In this document: in pieces, positions 1 to 6,027 of the stretch | Position numbering within the stretch: position 1 is the stretch's first letter | Layout: each line of letters begins with the position of its first letter | Assembly: GCA_026387135.1 (NCBI GenBank) | Contig: JAPLMH010000046.1 | Span: 1 to 6,027 of the forward strand | DNA: 6,027 bases | Direction: 5' to 3' | DNA from: Candidatus Omnitrophota bacterium | GTDB taxonomy: Bacteria; Omnitrophota; Gorgyraeia; 2-01-FULL-45-10 | The notes under the pieces: model-generated | What the model was told of the DNA's origin: nothing | What the model saw: the letters and a program-made list of their open reading frames with translations, nothing else | The model's database searches: none | Translations under genes and position numbers: made by a program

Positions 1-1
1 C

Positions 2-1213
2 TGGGTAGAAGAGAAGAGAAAAGACCCGGAGCTCATGAAAGTCTTTGTGCAGATATTGAGCGTCAGGGGCGAGCAGCTGGTATCTACTAAGTCCATGCCG
101 TTCATTGCGCCCGTTCCAAAGTCGGACTTTGAAGATGTACTGGGGGGAGATGATAGTTTTAATTCGTTGAACGGCGTATTCGCCGACGGTAAAAAGGCGC
201 AGTTCAGGGTCTATACAAGGCCCGTTATAGAAGACGGTAAGGTGGTCTATGTAGTTCAGGTGGCCGGCCCTATAGAGCTTATTTCCATTGCGTCGGACAG
301 CCTCACGATCATATTGTTCATCCTTCTGCCGCTGACCATAATATTGGCCGGGATACCCGGGATCCTCCTCGTCGGCCTCACGCTTAAGCCCGTCAACAGC
401 ATGATAAGCACGCTAAGACAGATCACTGCCGAAAACCTTAAATTAAAGATACATATACCGGATACGAAAGACGAAGTGAAGCGCCTGGCAGACACGTTCA
501 ATGACATGATAGAGCGTCTCGACAGGTCATTCTCCTCACAGCAGAATTTCATAAAGGACATATCTTATGAGCTCAAGGCGCCGATATTTATTTTAAAGGG
601 AGAGATAGCGTCGGTATTGAATAAGCGCTCTTCGGAAGATGAATATAAAGCGATCCTGCTTAAGGGCCAGGAAGAGCTTGATAAATTCTCCAAGATAATA
701 GAGAATCTTATCGTCCTGGCGCGGTTCGACAATAGTCAGATGCCGATCGAGATAAAGAAAGTAAACCTTACGCAGATCATTGAAGAAGTGTTAAAGGACG
801 CGAAGCCGGACGCCGCGGAAAAAGATATTATCATTTCGTCGTTTTTACAGGATGTCGTAATATTGGACGGCGACGAAGAGAGGCTCAAGATGCTCTTCAC
901 GAACCTTGTAGATAACGCGGTAAAACATACGCGACGTAACGGAAAGATAGTCATCGCCGCTCACAAGGCCAAAGGCCTCGCCAATATAACGGTAAGCGAT
1001 ACCGGAATAGGCATACCCGAGGACGAGCTTTCTTATATATTTGACAGATTTTATCAGGTAAGCAGATCGAGGACCGGAAAGAGCGGATTCGGACTCGGAT
1101 TGAGCATCGCCAGATCCATCGCCGAATCGCACAAGGGAAAGATATTGGTAGAGAGCCAGCCGGGTGAAGGATCTACATTTACGGTAGTTCTGCCGGAGTC
1201 CTATCCAGGGTAG
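2..1213 (+). CDS. Sensor histidine kinase, CusS-like, 5'-truncated by window edge; phospho-acceptor His replaced by Tyr
   Basis: This is the C-terminal part of an inner-membrane two-component sensor kinase. The frame is open from base 2 with no stop, so the ATG at 35 is probably internal and the true start lies upstream; residues are numbered from that ATG. In order: the end of an extracytoplasmic sensor domain (1-85, ending in a YVVQVAGPIE stretch typical of CusS-type sensors), a transmembrane helix (about 89-116), HAMP (about 117-170), the dimerisation helix, and a complete HATPase_c domain. The ATPase motifs are intact: N-box NLVDNAVKH (290-298), G1 DTGIGI (322-327), F-box FDRFYQ (336-341) and G2 GFGLGL (351-356). 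The H-box reads DISYELKAP (175-183), so Tyr178 sits where the phosphorylated His belongs; the following Glu and Leu are kept. A partner response regulator would be expected just upstream, outside the window. Family assignment is firm; autokinase activity is doubtful. Confidence 0.93.
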   Translation, partial: WVEEKRKDPELMKVFVQILSVRGEQLVSTKSMPFIAPVPKSDFEDVLGGDDSFNSLNGVFADGKKAQFRVYTRPVIEDGKVVYVVQVAGPIELISIASDSLTIILFILLPLTIILAGIPGILLVGLTLKPVNSMISTLRQITAENLKLKIHIPDTKDEVKRLADTFNDMIERLDRSFSSQQNFIKDISYELKAPIFILKGEIASVLNKRSSEDEYKAILLKGQEELDKFSKIIENLIVLARFDNSQMPIEIKKVNLTQIIEEVLKDAKPDAAEKDIIISSFLQDVVILDGDEERLKMLFTNLVDNAVKHTRRNGKIVIAAHKAKGLANITVSDTGIGIPEDELSYIFDRFYQVSRSRTGKSGFGLGLSIARSIAESHKGKILVESQPGEGSTFTVVLPESYPG

Positions 1214-1222
1214 AGTGAAAAT

Positions 1223-2107
1223 ATGTCCGTAATATTTACGATAAAGCTCAGTGATTTTCAGAAGACCAAAAAGAGCGTTAATGGTCCTGCTGGAAAAGGG
1301 CTCTTCTTTGAAGGTACCAACGGCAGCGCCGTCATCCTTATCCACGGGCTTACCGGCACTCCGAATGAGATGAAATATGTTGCTAACTATCTCAATAAAA
1401 AAGGATATACCGTGGTCTGCCCGCGTCTTGCAAATCACGGCGAGTCGATGCAGGTTCTTAAGAGGACTTCCTGGCAGGAGCTCTATGAGTCCATCAGAGA
1501 GGTCCTTGTAAAAGGTGAATTGTCGAAGTTCAAAGGCCCTGTATTCGTTTCGGGCCTATCGATGGGGGCCTTGCTTGCGCTTCTGCTGGCGGACGAGTTC
1601 AGGCCCCAAGTAAAGGGCGTGGCTTGCCTAGCGCCAACGGTTTTCTACGATGGTTGGAACACGCCGCTCTCCAACTTATTTTTTCCGTTAGCCTACACTC
1701 CTGTAAGATATATATCCTATTTCAAAGAGTCACCACCCTATGGAATAAAGAATGAGATAATCCAGCAGAGGATACACAGGTACTACAGTTCCGCGGGATT
1801 AGAGGATATCGAAGGCTCCGAACAGTACGGCTATCCGTTCTTTCCGGTCACTCTTTTGCATCAACTGCAACTATTGGTAAAGCATCTTACCAAAAAACTG
1901 CCGGGCATGAACTTCCCGGTACAGCTTATTCAGGCTAAAGATGATGATGTGGCGAGCGTGAAGAATTCAAAGTTCATCTATGATAGAATAAGTTCGAAAA
2001 CCAAGGAGATTGTGCTATTATATAACTCGTATCATGTGATCACCGCGGACCAGGAGCGGGAGACGGTGGCCGCGAAGGTAACGGGCTTCTTTGACCGTCT
2101 CAGGTAA
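1223..2107 (+). CDS. Alpha/beta-hydrolase, Est30-like carboxylesterase
   Basis: A 294-residue serine hydrolase, probably cytosolic, since no signal peptide or membrane helix is visible. After a roughly 28-residue N-terminal extension the fold starts with VILIHGLTGTP (37-47), which supplies the oxyanion-hole HG motif. The nucleophile elbow is GLSMG (111-115) with Ser113. The acid is in AKDDD (238-242), with Asp241 aligning best, and the base is His271 in SYHVITADQE, which closely resembles the SGHVITLDQE end of Geobacillus Est30. It should hydrolyse carboxylic esters such as short or medium acyl esters or monoacylglycerols; the natural substrate is unknown. The cap region (about 140-215) is long and aromatic-rich compared with Est30. 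The ATG lies 9 nt after the kinase stop with only a weak purine-rich stretch ahead of it, so translation may depend on the upstream gene. A peptidase S33-like or acyltransferase role is possible but less likely. Confidence 0.88.
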   Translation: MSVIFTIKLSDFQKTKKSVNGPAGKGLFFEGTNGSAVILIHGLTGTPNEMKYVANYLNKKGYTVVCPRLANHGESMQVLKRTSWQELYESIREVLVKGELSKFKGPVFVSGLSMGALLALLLADEFRPQVKGVACLAPTVFYDGWNTPLSNLFFPLAYTPVRYISYFKESPPYGIKNEIIQQRIHRYYSSAGLEDIEGSEQYGYPFFPVTLLHQLQLLVKHLTKKLPGMNFPVQLIQAKDDDVASVKNSKFIYDRISSKTKEIVLLYNSYHVITADQERETVAAKVTGFFDRLR

Positions 2108-2118
2108 AGAGATAATAT
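2091..2118 (+). promoter_or_regulatory. Possible sigma-70-type promoter ahead of the aminotransferase
   Basis: TTGACC (2091-2096, 5 of 6 bases of the -35 consensus) is followed after 16 nt by TAATAT (2113-2118, 4 of 6 of the -10 consensus). The -35 lies in the last codons of the hydrolase gene. The following 38-nt gap is the longest AT-rich spacer of the window and holds AATATT twice (2114-2119 and 2124-2129, 10 bases apart). Such matches arise by chance in AT-rich DNA, so this is only a candidate internal promoter. Confidence 0.25.
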
Positions 2119-2134
2119 TCATAAATATTTCAAT

Positions 2135-2139
2135 AGGAG
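2135..2139 (+). promoter_or_regulatory. Shine-Dalgarno site that fixes the GTG start of the aminotransferase
   Basis: AGGAG lies 6 nt ahead of a GTG codon at 2146. It is one of the two clearest ribosome binding sites in the window and supports this non-ATG start over later ATG codons, which lie inside the conserved region of the protein. Confidence 0.8.
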
Positions 2140-2145
2140 TTTATC

Positions 2146-3537
2146 GTGAATAAGACTAAAAAAGATCTATCGAAGGACGAGCTTTTAAAATTAGAATCGC
2201 GGTACTGTTCGTGGGGCGATACCGTACACTACGTTGAGAATCCCAATATATTCGTGCGCGGCAAGGGTTCTTATCTCTATGATGAAAAAGGCGTGGAGTT
2301 CCTGGACCTGCAAATGATATATTCTGCTGTAAATTTCGGATATTCGAATGAACGCCTTAATGCGGCTCTCAAGAGACAGATCGACCGTCTGCCGCAACTT
2401 GCCTGCCAGTATATTCATGAAGAGAAGATACTCCTGGCCGCCCGGCTCGCGCAGAGGATGGAGAGAACATTCGAAGAGAAGGGCAGGATACATTTCAATG
2501 TCGGAGGAGCGCAGGCGCTGGAAGATTCCATGAAGCTCGTGCGCAATCATACCGGTAGGAATCTTGTCTTCGCTTTCATGGGAGGATATCACGGCAGGAC
2601 TCTCGCGGCCTCCGCCATTACATCGAGCTTCCGATATCGGGAGAGGTTCGGCCATTTCGGAGACAGAGCGATGTTCATCCCGTTCCCGTACTGCTTCAGG
2701 TGCTTCTACGGAAAGAAGAGAGAAGGTTGCGGCATGTACTGCCTGAAACAGTTCGAAAAGCTTTTCGAGACCGAATATTACGGCGTCGTAGATAAGAAGA
2801 CTGGCCTTTGCGAGTTCTCGGCCTTCTATATCGAGGCGCTCCAGGGCACCGGCGGATACACTATACCTCCGGAGGGTTATTTTGCCGGCCTTAAAGAGAT
2901 ATTGGACCGGTACAAGATCATGATCGTGGACGATGAGATACAGATGGGATTCTTCAGGACAGGAAAGATGTGGGCGATAGAACATTTTGGCATAACGCCC
3001 GATATAATCGTTTTTGCCAAAGCTCTTACGAACGGCCTGAATCCGCTATCCGGCGTATGGGCAAAAGAGCATCTGATATCGCCCAAGGTATTTCCGCCGG
3101 GATCCACGCATTCGACATTTTCATCAAATCCTCTCGGCACGGCGGCAGGTCTTGAGACCATGAAGCTGATAGAGGAGTCGGACTTTGCTGTTAGTGTGCC
3201 TAAAAAAGGAAAATATTTTATCTCCAGGCTAAAGAGCCTGCAGAAGAAGCATTCTCAGATCGGCAACGTCGACGGCCTGGGGCTTGCTTTGAGGATAGAG
3301 ATGTGCCAGAAAGACGGATATACGCCGAACAAGGCGTTGACCGATGCCATAGTTGATATAGGATTGAGCGGCAAGCTATCGGCCGGCGGCAAGAAGATGG
3401 GTCTTGTGCTCGACGTCGGAGGGTATTATAAGAACGTATTCACGCTGGCGCCGTCGTTCTATATAACGGAGAAAGAGATGGATCTGGGAGTGGAATTATT
3501 TGAAGAAGCATTGATAAAAGCTAAAGGAGAAAAATAA
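2146..3537 (+). CDS. Class III PLP-dependent aminotransferase with four-cysteine insert
   Basis: A 463-residue fold-type I aminotransferase of the ornithine/GABA class, the usual length for the family and cytosolic. Visible motifs: YLYDEKGVEFLDL (43-55); NVGGAQALEDSMK (118-130), the phosphate-binding region; GGYHGRT (146-152), with Tyr148 stacking on PLP; VDDEIQMGFFRTGK (261-274), where Asp263 pairs with the pyridine nitrogen; and Lys292 in FAKALTNG, the Schiff-base lysine. THSTFSSNPL (321-330) closes the cofactor site. Cys183, Cys186, Cys195 and Cys199 form a CxxC-x8-CxxxC insert, seen in one branch of GABA/diamine aminotransferases and possibly binding metal. In EALQGTGG (230-237) and NVFTLAP (430-436), Thr235 and Thr433 replace the Glu and Arg that GABA/ornithine-type enzymes use to bind and switch between carboxylate substrates, so the substrate may be unusual. 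Its stop overlaps the start of the SPFH gene by one base. Specific substrate not assignable. Confidence 0.93.
   Translation: MNKTKKDLSKDELLKLESRYCSWGDTVHYVENPNIFVRGKGSYLYDEKGVEFLDLQMIYSAVNFGYSNERLNAALKRQIDRLPQLACQYIHEEKILLAARLAQRMERTFEEKGRIHFNVGGAQALEDSMKLVRNHTGRNLVFAFMGGYHGRTLAASAITSSFRYRERFGHFGDRAMFIPFPYCFRCFYGKKREGCGMYCLKQFEKLFETEYYGVVDKKTGLCEFSAFYIEALQGTGGYTIPPEGYFAGLKEILDRYKIMIVDDEIQMGFFRTGKMWAIEHFGITPDIIVFAKALTNGLNPLSGVWAKEHLISPKVFPPGSTHSTFSSNPLGTAAGLETMKLIEESDFAVSVPKKGKYFISRLKSLQKKHSQIGNVDGLGLALRIEMCQKDGYTPNKALTDAIVDIGLSGKLSAGGKKMGLVLDVGGYYKNVFTLAPSFYITEKEMDLGVELFEEALIKAKGEK
3525..3529 (+). promoter_or_regulatory. Shine-Dalgarno site for the SPFH gene, inside the aminotransferase 3' end
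   Basis: AGGAG lies 7 nt before the ATG at 3537 and within the last codons of the aminotransferase. The stop and start share one base (TAATG), an arrangement typical of translational coupling between neighbouring genes of an operon. Confidence 0.8.
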
Positions 3538-4427
3538 TGGCGATCTTAAGCATTGTGATCATTGCCGCGGTAGTGATATTTTTGTTGGGTATCAGGATAG
3601 TGCGCCCCACGCACAGGGGATTGATAGAAAGATTGGGTAAATATAATCGTTTTGCGAATATGGGCTTTAACTGGATCATCCCTGTGATAGAAGTCCTTTA
3701 CCAGGTCAATATAACGGAGCAGATGGTCGATGCCGAGCCTCAGGAGATAATCACTAACGATAACCTGAATGCTAAGGTCGACGCTCAGGTGTATTTTAAG
3801 GTGAAGGCCGATGAGGCCAGCGTTAAAAATTGCCAGTACAGCGTAAACAACTATCAGTACCAGATAGTGAATCTGGCCCGCACAACATTGAGGAATATCA
3901 TAGGTACGCTCACCCTTAAATCTGCAAATAGCGAAAGAGGCAAGATAAACGCCGAATTACATAAGACGCTATGCGATGAGACCTCAAGCTGGGGGTTGGA
4001 GATAGTGAGGACCGAGCTTAAAGAGATAGATCCCCCTAAAGATGTCCAGGAGACTATGAATAAGGTGGTCAAGGCGGAGAACGAGAAGATCTCCGCGATA
4101 GATTTTGCCACGGCTACCGAGACCGTTGCCGACGGACAGAAGAGGGCGGAGATCAAAAAGGCGGAGGGTGTAAGGCAGGCGTCCATACTGGAGGCGGAAG
4201 GCCAGAAGCAGGCCCGTATTCTGCAAGCCGAGGGCGAAAGCGAAGCGATAAAGTTGGTAAATGAGGCCGCGGAAAAGTTTTTTGTCGGCAATGCGCAGGT
4301 CTTAAGGAAGCTGGAGGCGGTTGAAAAGTCCCTTAAGGATAACGCGAAGATAGTCGTCCCGGCGAATACGGAGCTGGTGAATGTGATAGGCGAGATGGCC
4401 GGAATATTACCTATAAAGAGGGGTTAA
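3537..4427 (+). CDS. SPFH/band-7 domain membrane protein, stomatin/QmcA-like
   Basis: A 296-residue member of the stomatin/prohibitin superfamily, membrane-anchored scaffolds that assemble into large rings or cages and often organise membrane microdomains or restrain proteases. An N-terminal hydrophobic helix (about 2-20) precedes RIVRPTHRGLIERLGKY (20-36), the classic start of the SPFH domain, followed by GFNWIIPVIE, then the DAEPQEIITNDNLNAKVDA segment (65-83) and ELKEIDPPKDVQETMNKVVKAE (160-181), both diagnostic of the stomatin/paraslipin group. Residues about 180-245 form a charged Ala/Glu-rich helix with an 11-residue repeat, followed by a short C-terminal tail. The length is close to E. 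coli QmcA (about 305). The upstream gene overlaps by one base and DUF502 starts directly after its stop. The usual NfeD partner is not next to it. The family call is secure; the client is unknown. Confidence 0.93.
   Translation: MAILSIVIIAAVVIFLLGIRIVRPTHRGLIERLGKYNRFANMGFNWIIPVIEVLYQVNITEQMVDAEPQEIITNDNLNAKVDAQVYFKVKADEASVKNCQYSVNNYQYQIVNLARTTLRNIIGTLTLKSANSERGKINAELHKTLCDETSSWGLEIVRTELKEIDPPKDVQETMNKVVKAENEKISAIDFATATETVADGQKRAEIKKAEGVRQASILEAEGQKQARILQAEGESEAIKLVNEAAEKFFVGNAQVLRKLEAVEKSLKDNAKIVVPANTELVNVIGEMAGILPIKRG
4161..4259 (+). repeat. Three 11-residue (33-nt) repeats in the SPFH helical region
   Basis: Residues 209-219, 220-230 and 231-241 of the SPFH protein each begin AEG and share a small/charged pattern (AEGVRQASILE, AEGQKQARILQ, AEGESEAIKLV). 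The period is exactly 33 bases, though the nucleotide copies have diverged. Hendecad periodicity is known for the helical stalk of SPFH proteins and is consistent with a right-handed coiled coil. It is a structural repeat, not a mobile or recent one. Confidence 0.75.
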
Positions 4428-5048
4428 TTGATAGCGCAGATCAGAAAATATTTCATAGCGGGCTTGCTTACGATACTGCCGCTGGCTCTCAGCGTATATA
4501 TACTGCTCGTCCTCTTCAAGATCGTGGACGGGATCCTTGGAAGATACCTTAACGTATATCTGAAGAACAGCCTCGGATTCTATATTCCGGGATTGGGGCT
4601 GATACTATTTTTAGCCATAATATTCCTGTCCGGGGTGTTGAGCATACACTTTTTCGGAGCCAGGCTGCATCTATTTCTTGGCAGGGCGCTGGCCAGGTTT
4701 CCGTTATTGAGATACATATATCCATCCGTAAAGAAGGTATTTGAATTTGTATTCTCTGATACGAGGCTCGGATTCAAGAAAGTGGTATTGGTGCAATATC
4801 CGTCAAAAGGGATATGGTCGCTCGGTTTTATAGCCAACGATGGGTTCGCAGAGGCCGAGGAGAAGACGGGCAAGAAATTCTATAATATTTATGTGCCCTC
4901 GGTCCCGAATCCTACTACAGGCTTCTTCTTCTTTGTCCCAAAAGAAGAGGTGATCATGTTGGACATCGGCATAAAAGAAGCTATGAGGCTCGTCATGTCG
5001 GGCGGCCTGTTGAATCCGTCGGACTTCATTAAAGAAGTAAAAGTATAG
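4428..5048 (+). CDS. DUF502 family inner-membrane protein
   Basis: A 206-residue membrane protein of the DUF502 family, function unknown. It has two hydrophobic segments: residues about 9-32, with the family-typical GLLTILPLALSVYIL, and about 52-76. A cytosolic or membrane-peripheral part follows, containing FPLLRYIYPSVKKVFEF (91-107), FKKVVLVQYPSKGIWSLGF (116-134) and, near the end, VPNPTTGFFFFVPKEEV (159-175) and the MSGGL motif (190-194). All are recognisable DUF502 signatures and the length is normal. The start is a TTG placed directly after the stop of the SPFH gene, with GAGG at 4418-4421 as a 6-nt-spaced ribosome site, so the two are probably translated together. DUF502 proteins have been discussed as envelope or trafficking-related, but no biochemical role is established to my knowledge. 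The TTG start could be questioned, but the first residues fit the family. Confidence 0.88.
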   Translation: MIAQIRKYFIAGLLTILPLALSVYILLVLFKIVDGILGRYLNVYLKNSLGFYIPGLGLILFLAIIFLSGVLSIHFFGARLHLFLGRALARFPLLRYIYPSVKKVFEFVFSDTRLGFKKVVLVQYPSKGIWSLGFIANDGFAEAEEKTGKKFYNIYVPSVPNPTTGFFFFVPKEEVIMLDIGIKEAMRLVMSGGLLNPSDFIKEVKV

Positions 5049-5065
5049 GGAATTAAATCTAAAGT

Positions 5066-6027
5066 ATGCCAAAGAAATTACCTTTCTTAAAAGTTAGCGG
5101 TCAAAAGATAGTGGATGAATCTGGCTCGCAGATCATCCTGAAAGGCGTAAATCTCGGCGGCTGGCTGATGATGGAAGGGTACATGTTAGGCGGCAGGAAT
5201 ATTGCCGAACACGACTTCAGGAGCTCTTTTGAAAAGGCCCTTGGCAGGGACGCCCTGGAGGATTTTACGAGGTCTTTCCGCGACTCTTTCATCCAGGAGA
5301 GCGATATCAGGATAATAAAGAGCTGGGGCGCAAATTGCATAAGGCTGCCATTTAACTATCGGCTGATAGAGCCGGAGGATCGGCCTTATAGCCTGAACGA
5401 AGAGGGTTTAAGTTATCTTGATAAAGCGGTCGAATGGTGTGAAAAACACGGTATATACTGTATCCTTGATCTTCACGCAGCGCCGGGCGCGCAGAACGAC
5501 GCATGGCATTCCGACTCCTACGGAAAACAGGACCTCTTCTTGAACGAAGCCAATAGAGACCGCTATTTGAGGCTCTGGTTCTTCCTGGCAGACCGGTACA
5601 GGGATGTGAGCGCAATAGCCGGTTACGATGTTCTGAACGAACCCGTTGTAGGCATCCTGGAGGAGAACCAGATCAGGGACCTTTACGAGAAGGTCACCAG
5701 AGAGATACGCGATACCGATAAGAAACACATAATATTTTTAGAGGGTAATGTCTGGTCGCAGAGGCTGGAGTTTTTAGGTAAACCCAAAGATAACAATACC
5801 GCATACAGCATACACTGCTATGCGCCTCTTGATTTCACGCATAACTTTGAAGTAGATACCCGCTATCCAGGTAAGGTTTATAAGATAATGTGGGACAAGA
5901 AGATGTTCGATTCCATGGCAAGGGCTTACGATGATTTTGCAAAGAAGGCCCAGGTGCCGCTCTTCCTGGGAGAGTTCGGCGTGAACGCGCGCGGCGGTCA
6001 TCGCGGCGAAGGCGAATGGGTGCGCGA
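5066..6027 (+). CDS. Glycoside hydrolase family 5 (exo-beta-glucanase/cellulase-like), 3'-truncated by window edge
   Basis: At least 320 residues of a clan GH-A TIM-barrel retaining glycosidase; the reading frame is still open at the end of the window. It opens with ILKGVNLGGWL (24-34), like yeast exo-1,3-beta-glucanase. Conserved GH5 positions are visible: Arg93 in CIRLPFNY, His137 in LDLHAAPG, Glu192 in YDVLNEPV (acid/base), His250 and Tyr252 in SIHCYAP, and Glu303 in FLGEFG (nucleophile). It should cleave beta-glucosidic or related links in a glucan, glycolipid or glycoside; the exact substrate cannot be read. The ATG at 5066 is the only sensible start because an in-frame TAA lies at 5060-5062. 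The protein begins MPKKLPFLKV, with no signal peptide, so it looks cytosolic. The nearest SD-like stretch, AGGGA (5047-5051), is rather far from the start. It begins 17 nt after the DUF502 stop, probably in the same operon. Confidence 0.92.
   Translation, partial: MPKKLPFLKVSGQKIVDESGSQIILKGVNLGGWLMMEGYMLGGRNIAEHDFRSSFEKALGRDALEDFTRSFRDSFIQESDIRIIKSWGANCIRLPFNYRLIEPEDRPYSLNEEGLSYLDKAVEWCEKHGIYCILDLHAAPGAQNDAWHSDSYGKQDLFLNEANRDRYLRLWFFLADRYRDVSAIAGYDVLNEPVVGILEENQIRDLYEKVTREIRDTDKKHIIFLEGNVWSQRLEFLGKPKDNNTAYSIHCYAPLDFTHNFEVDTRYPGKVYKIMWDKKMFDSMARAYDDFAKKAQVPLFLGEFGVNARGGHRGEGEWVR

Noticed and set aside
28..37. GGAG followed by ATG at 35 as the real start of the kinase
   Set aside because: The spacing is only 3 nt, the frame is open upstream to the window edge, and a start here would delete the first membrane helix and most of the sensor domain.
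845..1438. A 197-codon open frame on the - strand across the kinase/hydrolase junction
   Set aside because: It covers the conserved ATPase domain and the start of the hydrolase, has no family-like motif and no convincing ribosome site; treated as a shadow.
2191..2985. A 264-codon open frame on the - strand opposite the aminotransferase gene
   Set aside because: It lies wholly within a gene with complete family motifs, its translation shows no recognisable domain, and its length is explained by the codon bias of the + strand gene.
3854..4291. A 145-codon Ser/Ala-rich - strand frame opposite the SPFH gene
   Set aside because: Its composition simply mirrors the Glu/Ala/Lys-rich helical region read backwards; no independent coding evidence.
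5408..5728. A 106-codon - strand frame opposite the GH5 gene
   Set aside because: It overlaps the GH5 catalytic region, whose + strand motifs are unmistakable; no domain seen in the antisense translation.

Overview
The window is a gene-dense bacterial fragment with six genes, all on the + strand. The first runs off the left edge and the last runs off the right edge. From left to right they are: (1) the C-terminal part of a membrane sensor histidine kinase of the CusS/heavy-metal-sensor type; (2) an Est30-like alpha/beta-hydrolase (carboxylesterase); (3) a class III PLP-dependent aminotransferase with a four-cysteine insert; (4) an SPFH/band-7 (stomatin-like) membrane protein; (5) a DUF502 two-helix membrane protein; (6) a glycoside hydrolase family 5 enzyme. 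Junctions are tight: about 9 nt, 38 nt, a 1-nt overlap, 0 nt and 17 nt. No terminator-like hairpin lies between genes, so most or all of the set is probably co-transcribed. There is no stretch over 300 bases without a gene, and I see no tRNA, rRNA, CRISPR array, insertion sequence or other mobile element.

The organism looks like a didermal or otherwise environmental bacterium with mid-range GC. Ile-ATA and Arg-AGG codons are frequent, and starts include GTG and TTG. This style and gene mix are compatible with an uncultured lineage such as Omnitrophota, but that is a low-confidence guess; no phylogenetic marker is present. Codon use looks uniform across the window, with no sign of recent transfer.

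The most notable observations concern protein chemistry. The histidine kinase has Tyr where the phospho-acceptor His should be, while its ATP-binding boxes are intact. The aminotransferase has Thr at both positions that I align with the Glu/Arg switch pair of GABA/ornithine-type enzymes, and it carries a CxxC-x8-CxxxC insert. The GH5 enzyme has its catalytic residues but no signal peptide, and an in-frame stop six bases upstream of its start fixes that. The SPFH gene is abutted by DUF502 rather than by an NfeD partner.

How the genes work together is inference only. The set would suit a membrane- or envelope-linked lipid or sugar-conjugate function, with two membrane scaffold proteins and cytosolic esterase, aminotransferase and glycosidase enzymes downstream of a sensor. 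I found no clear evidence of a wholly new system.
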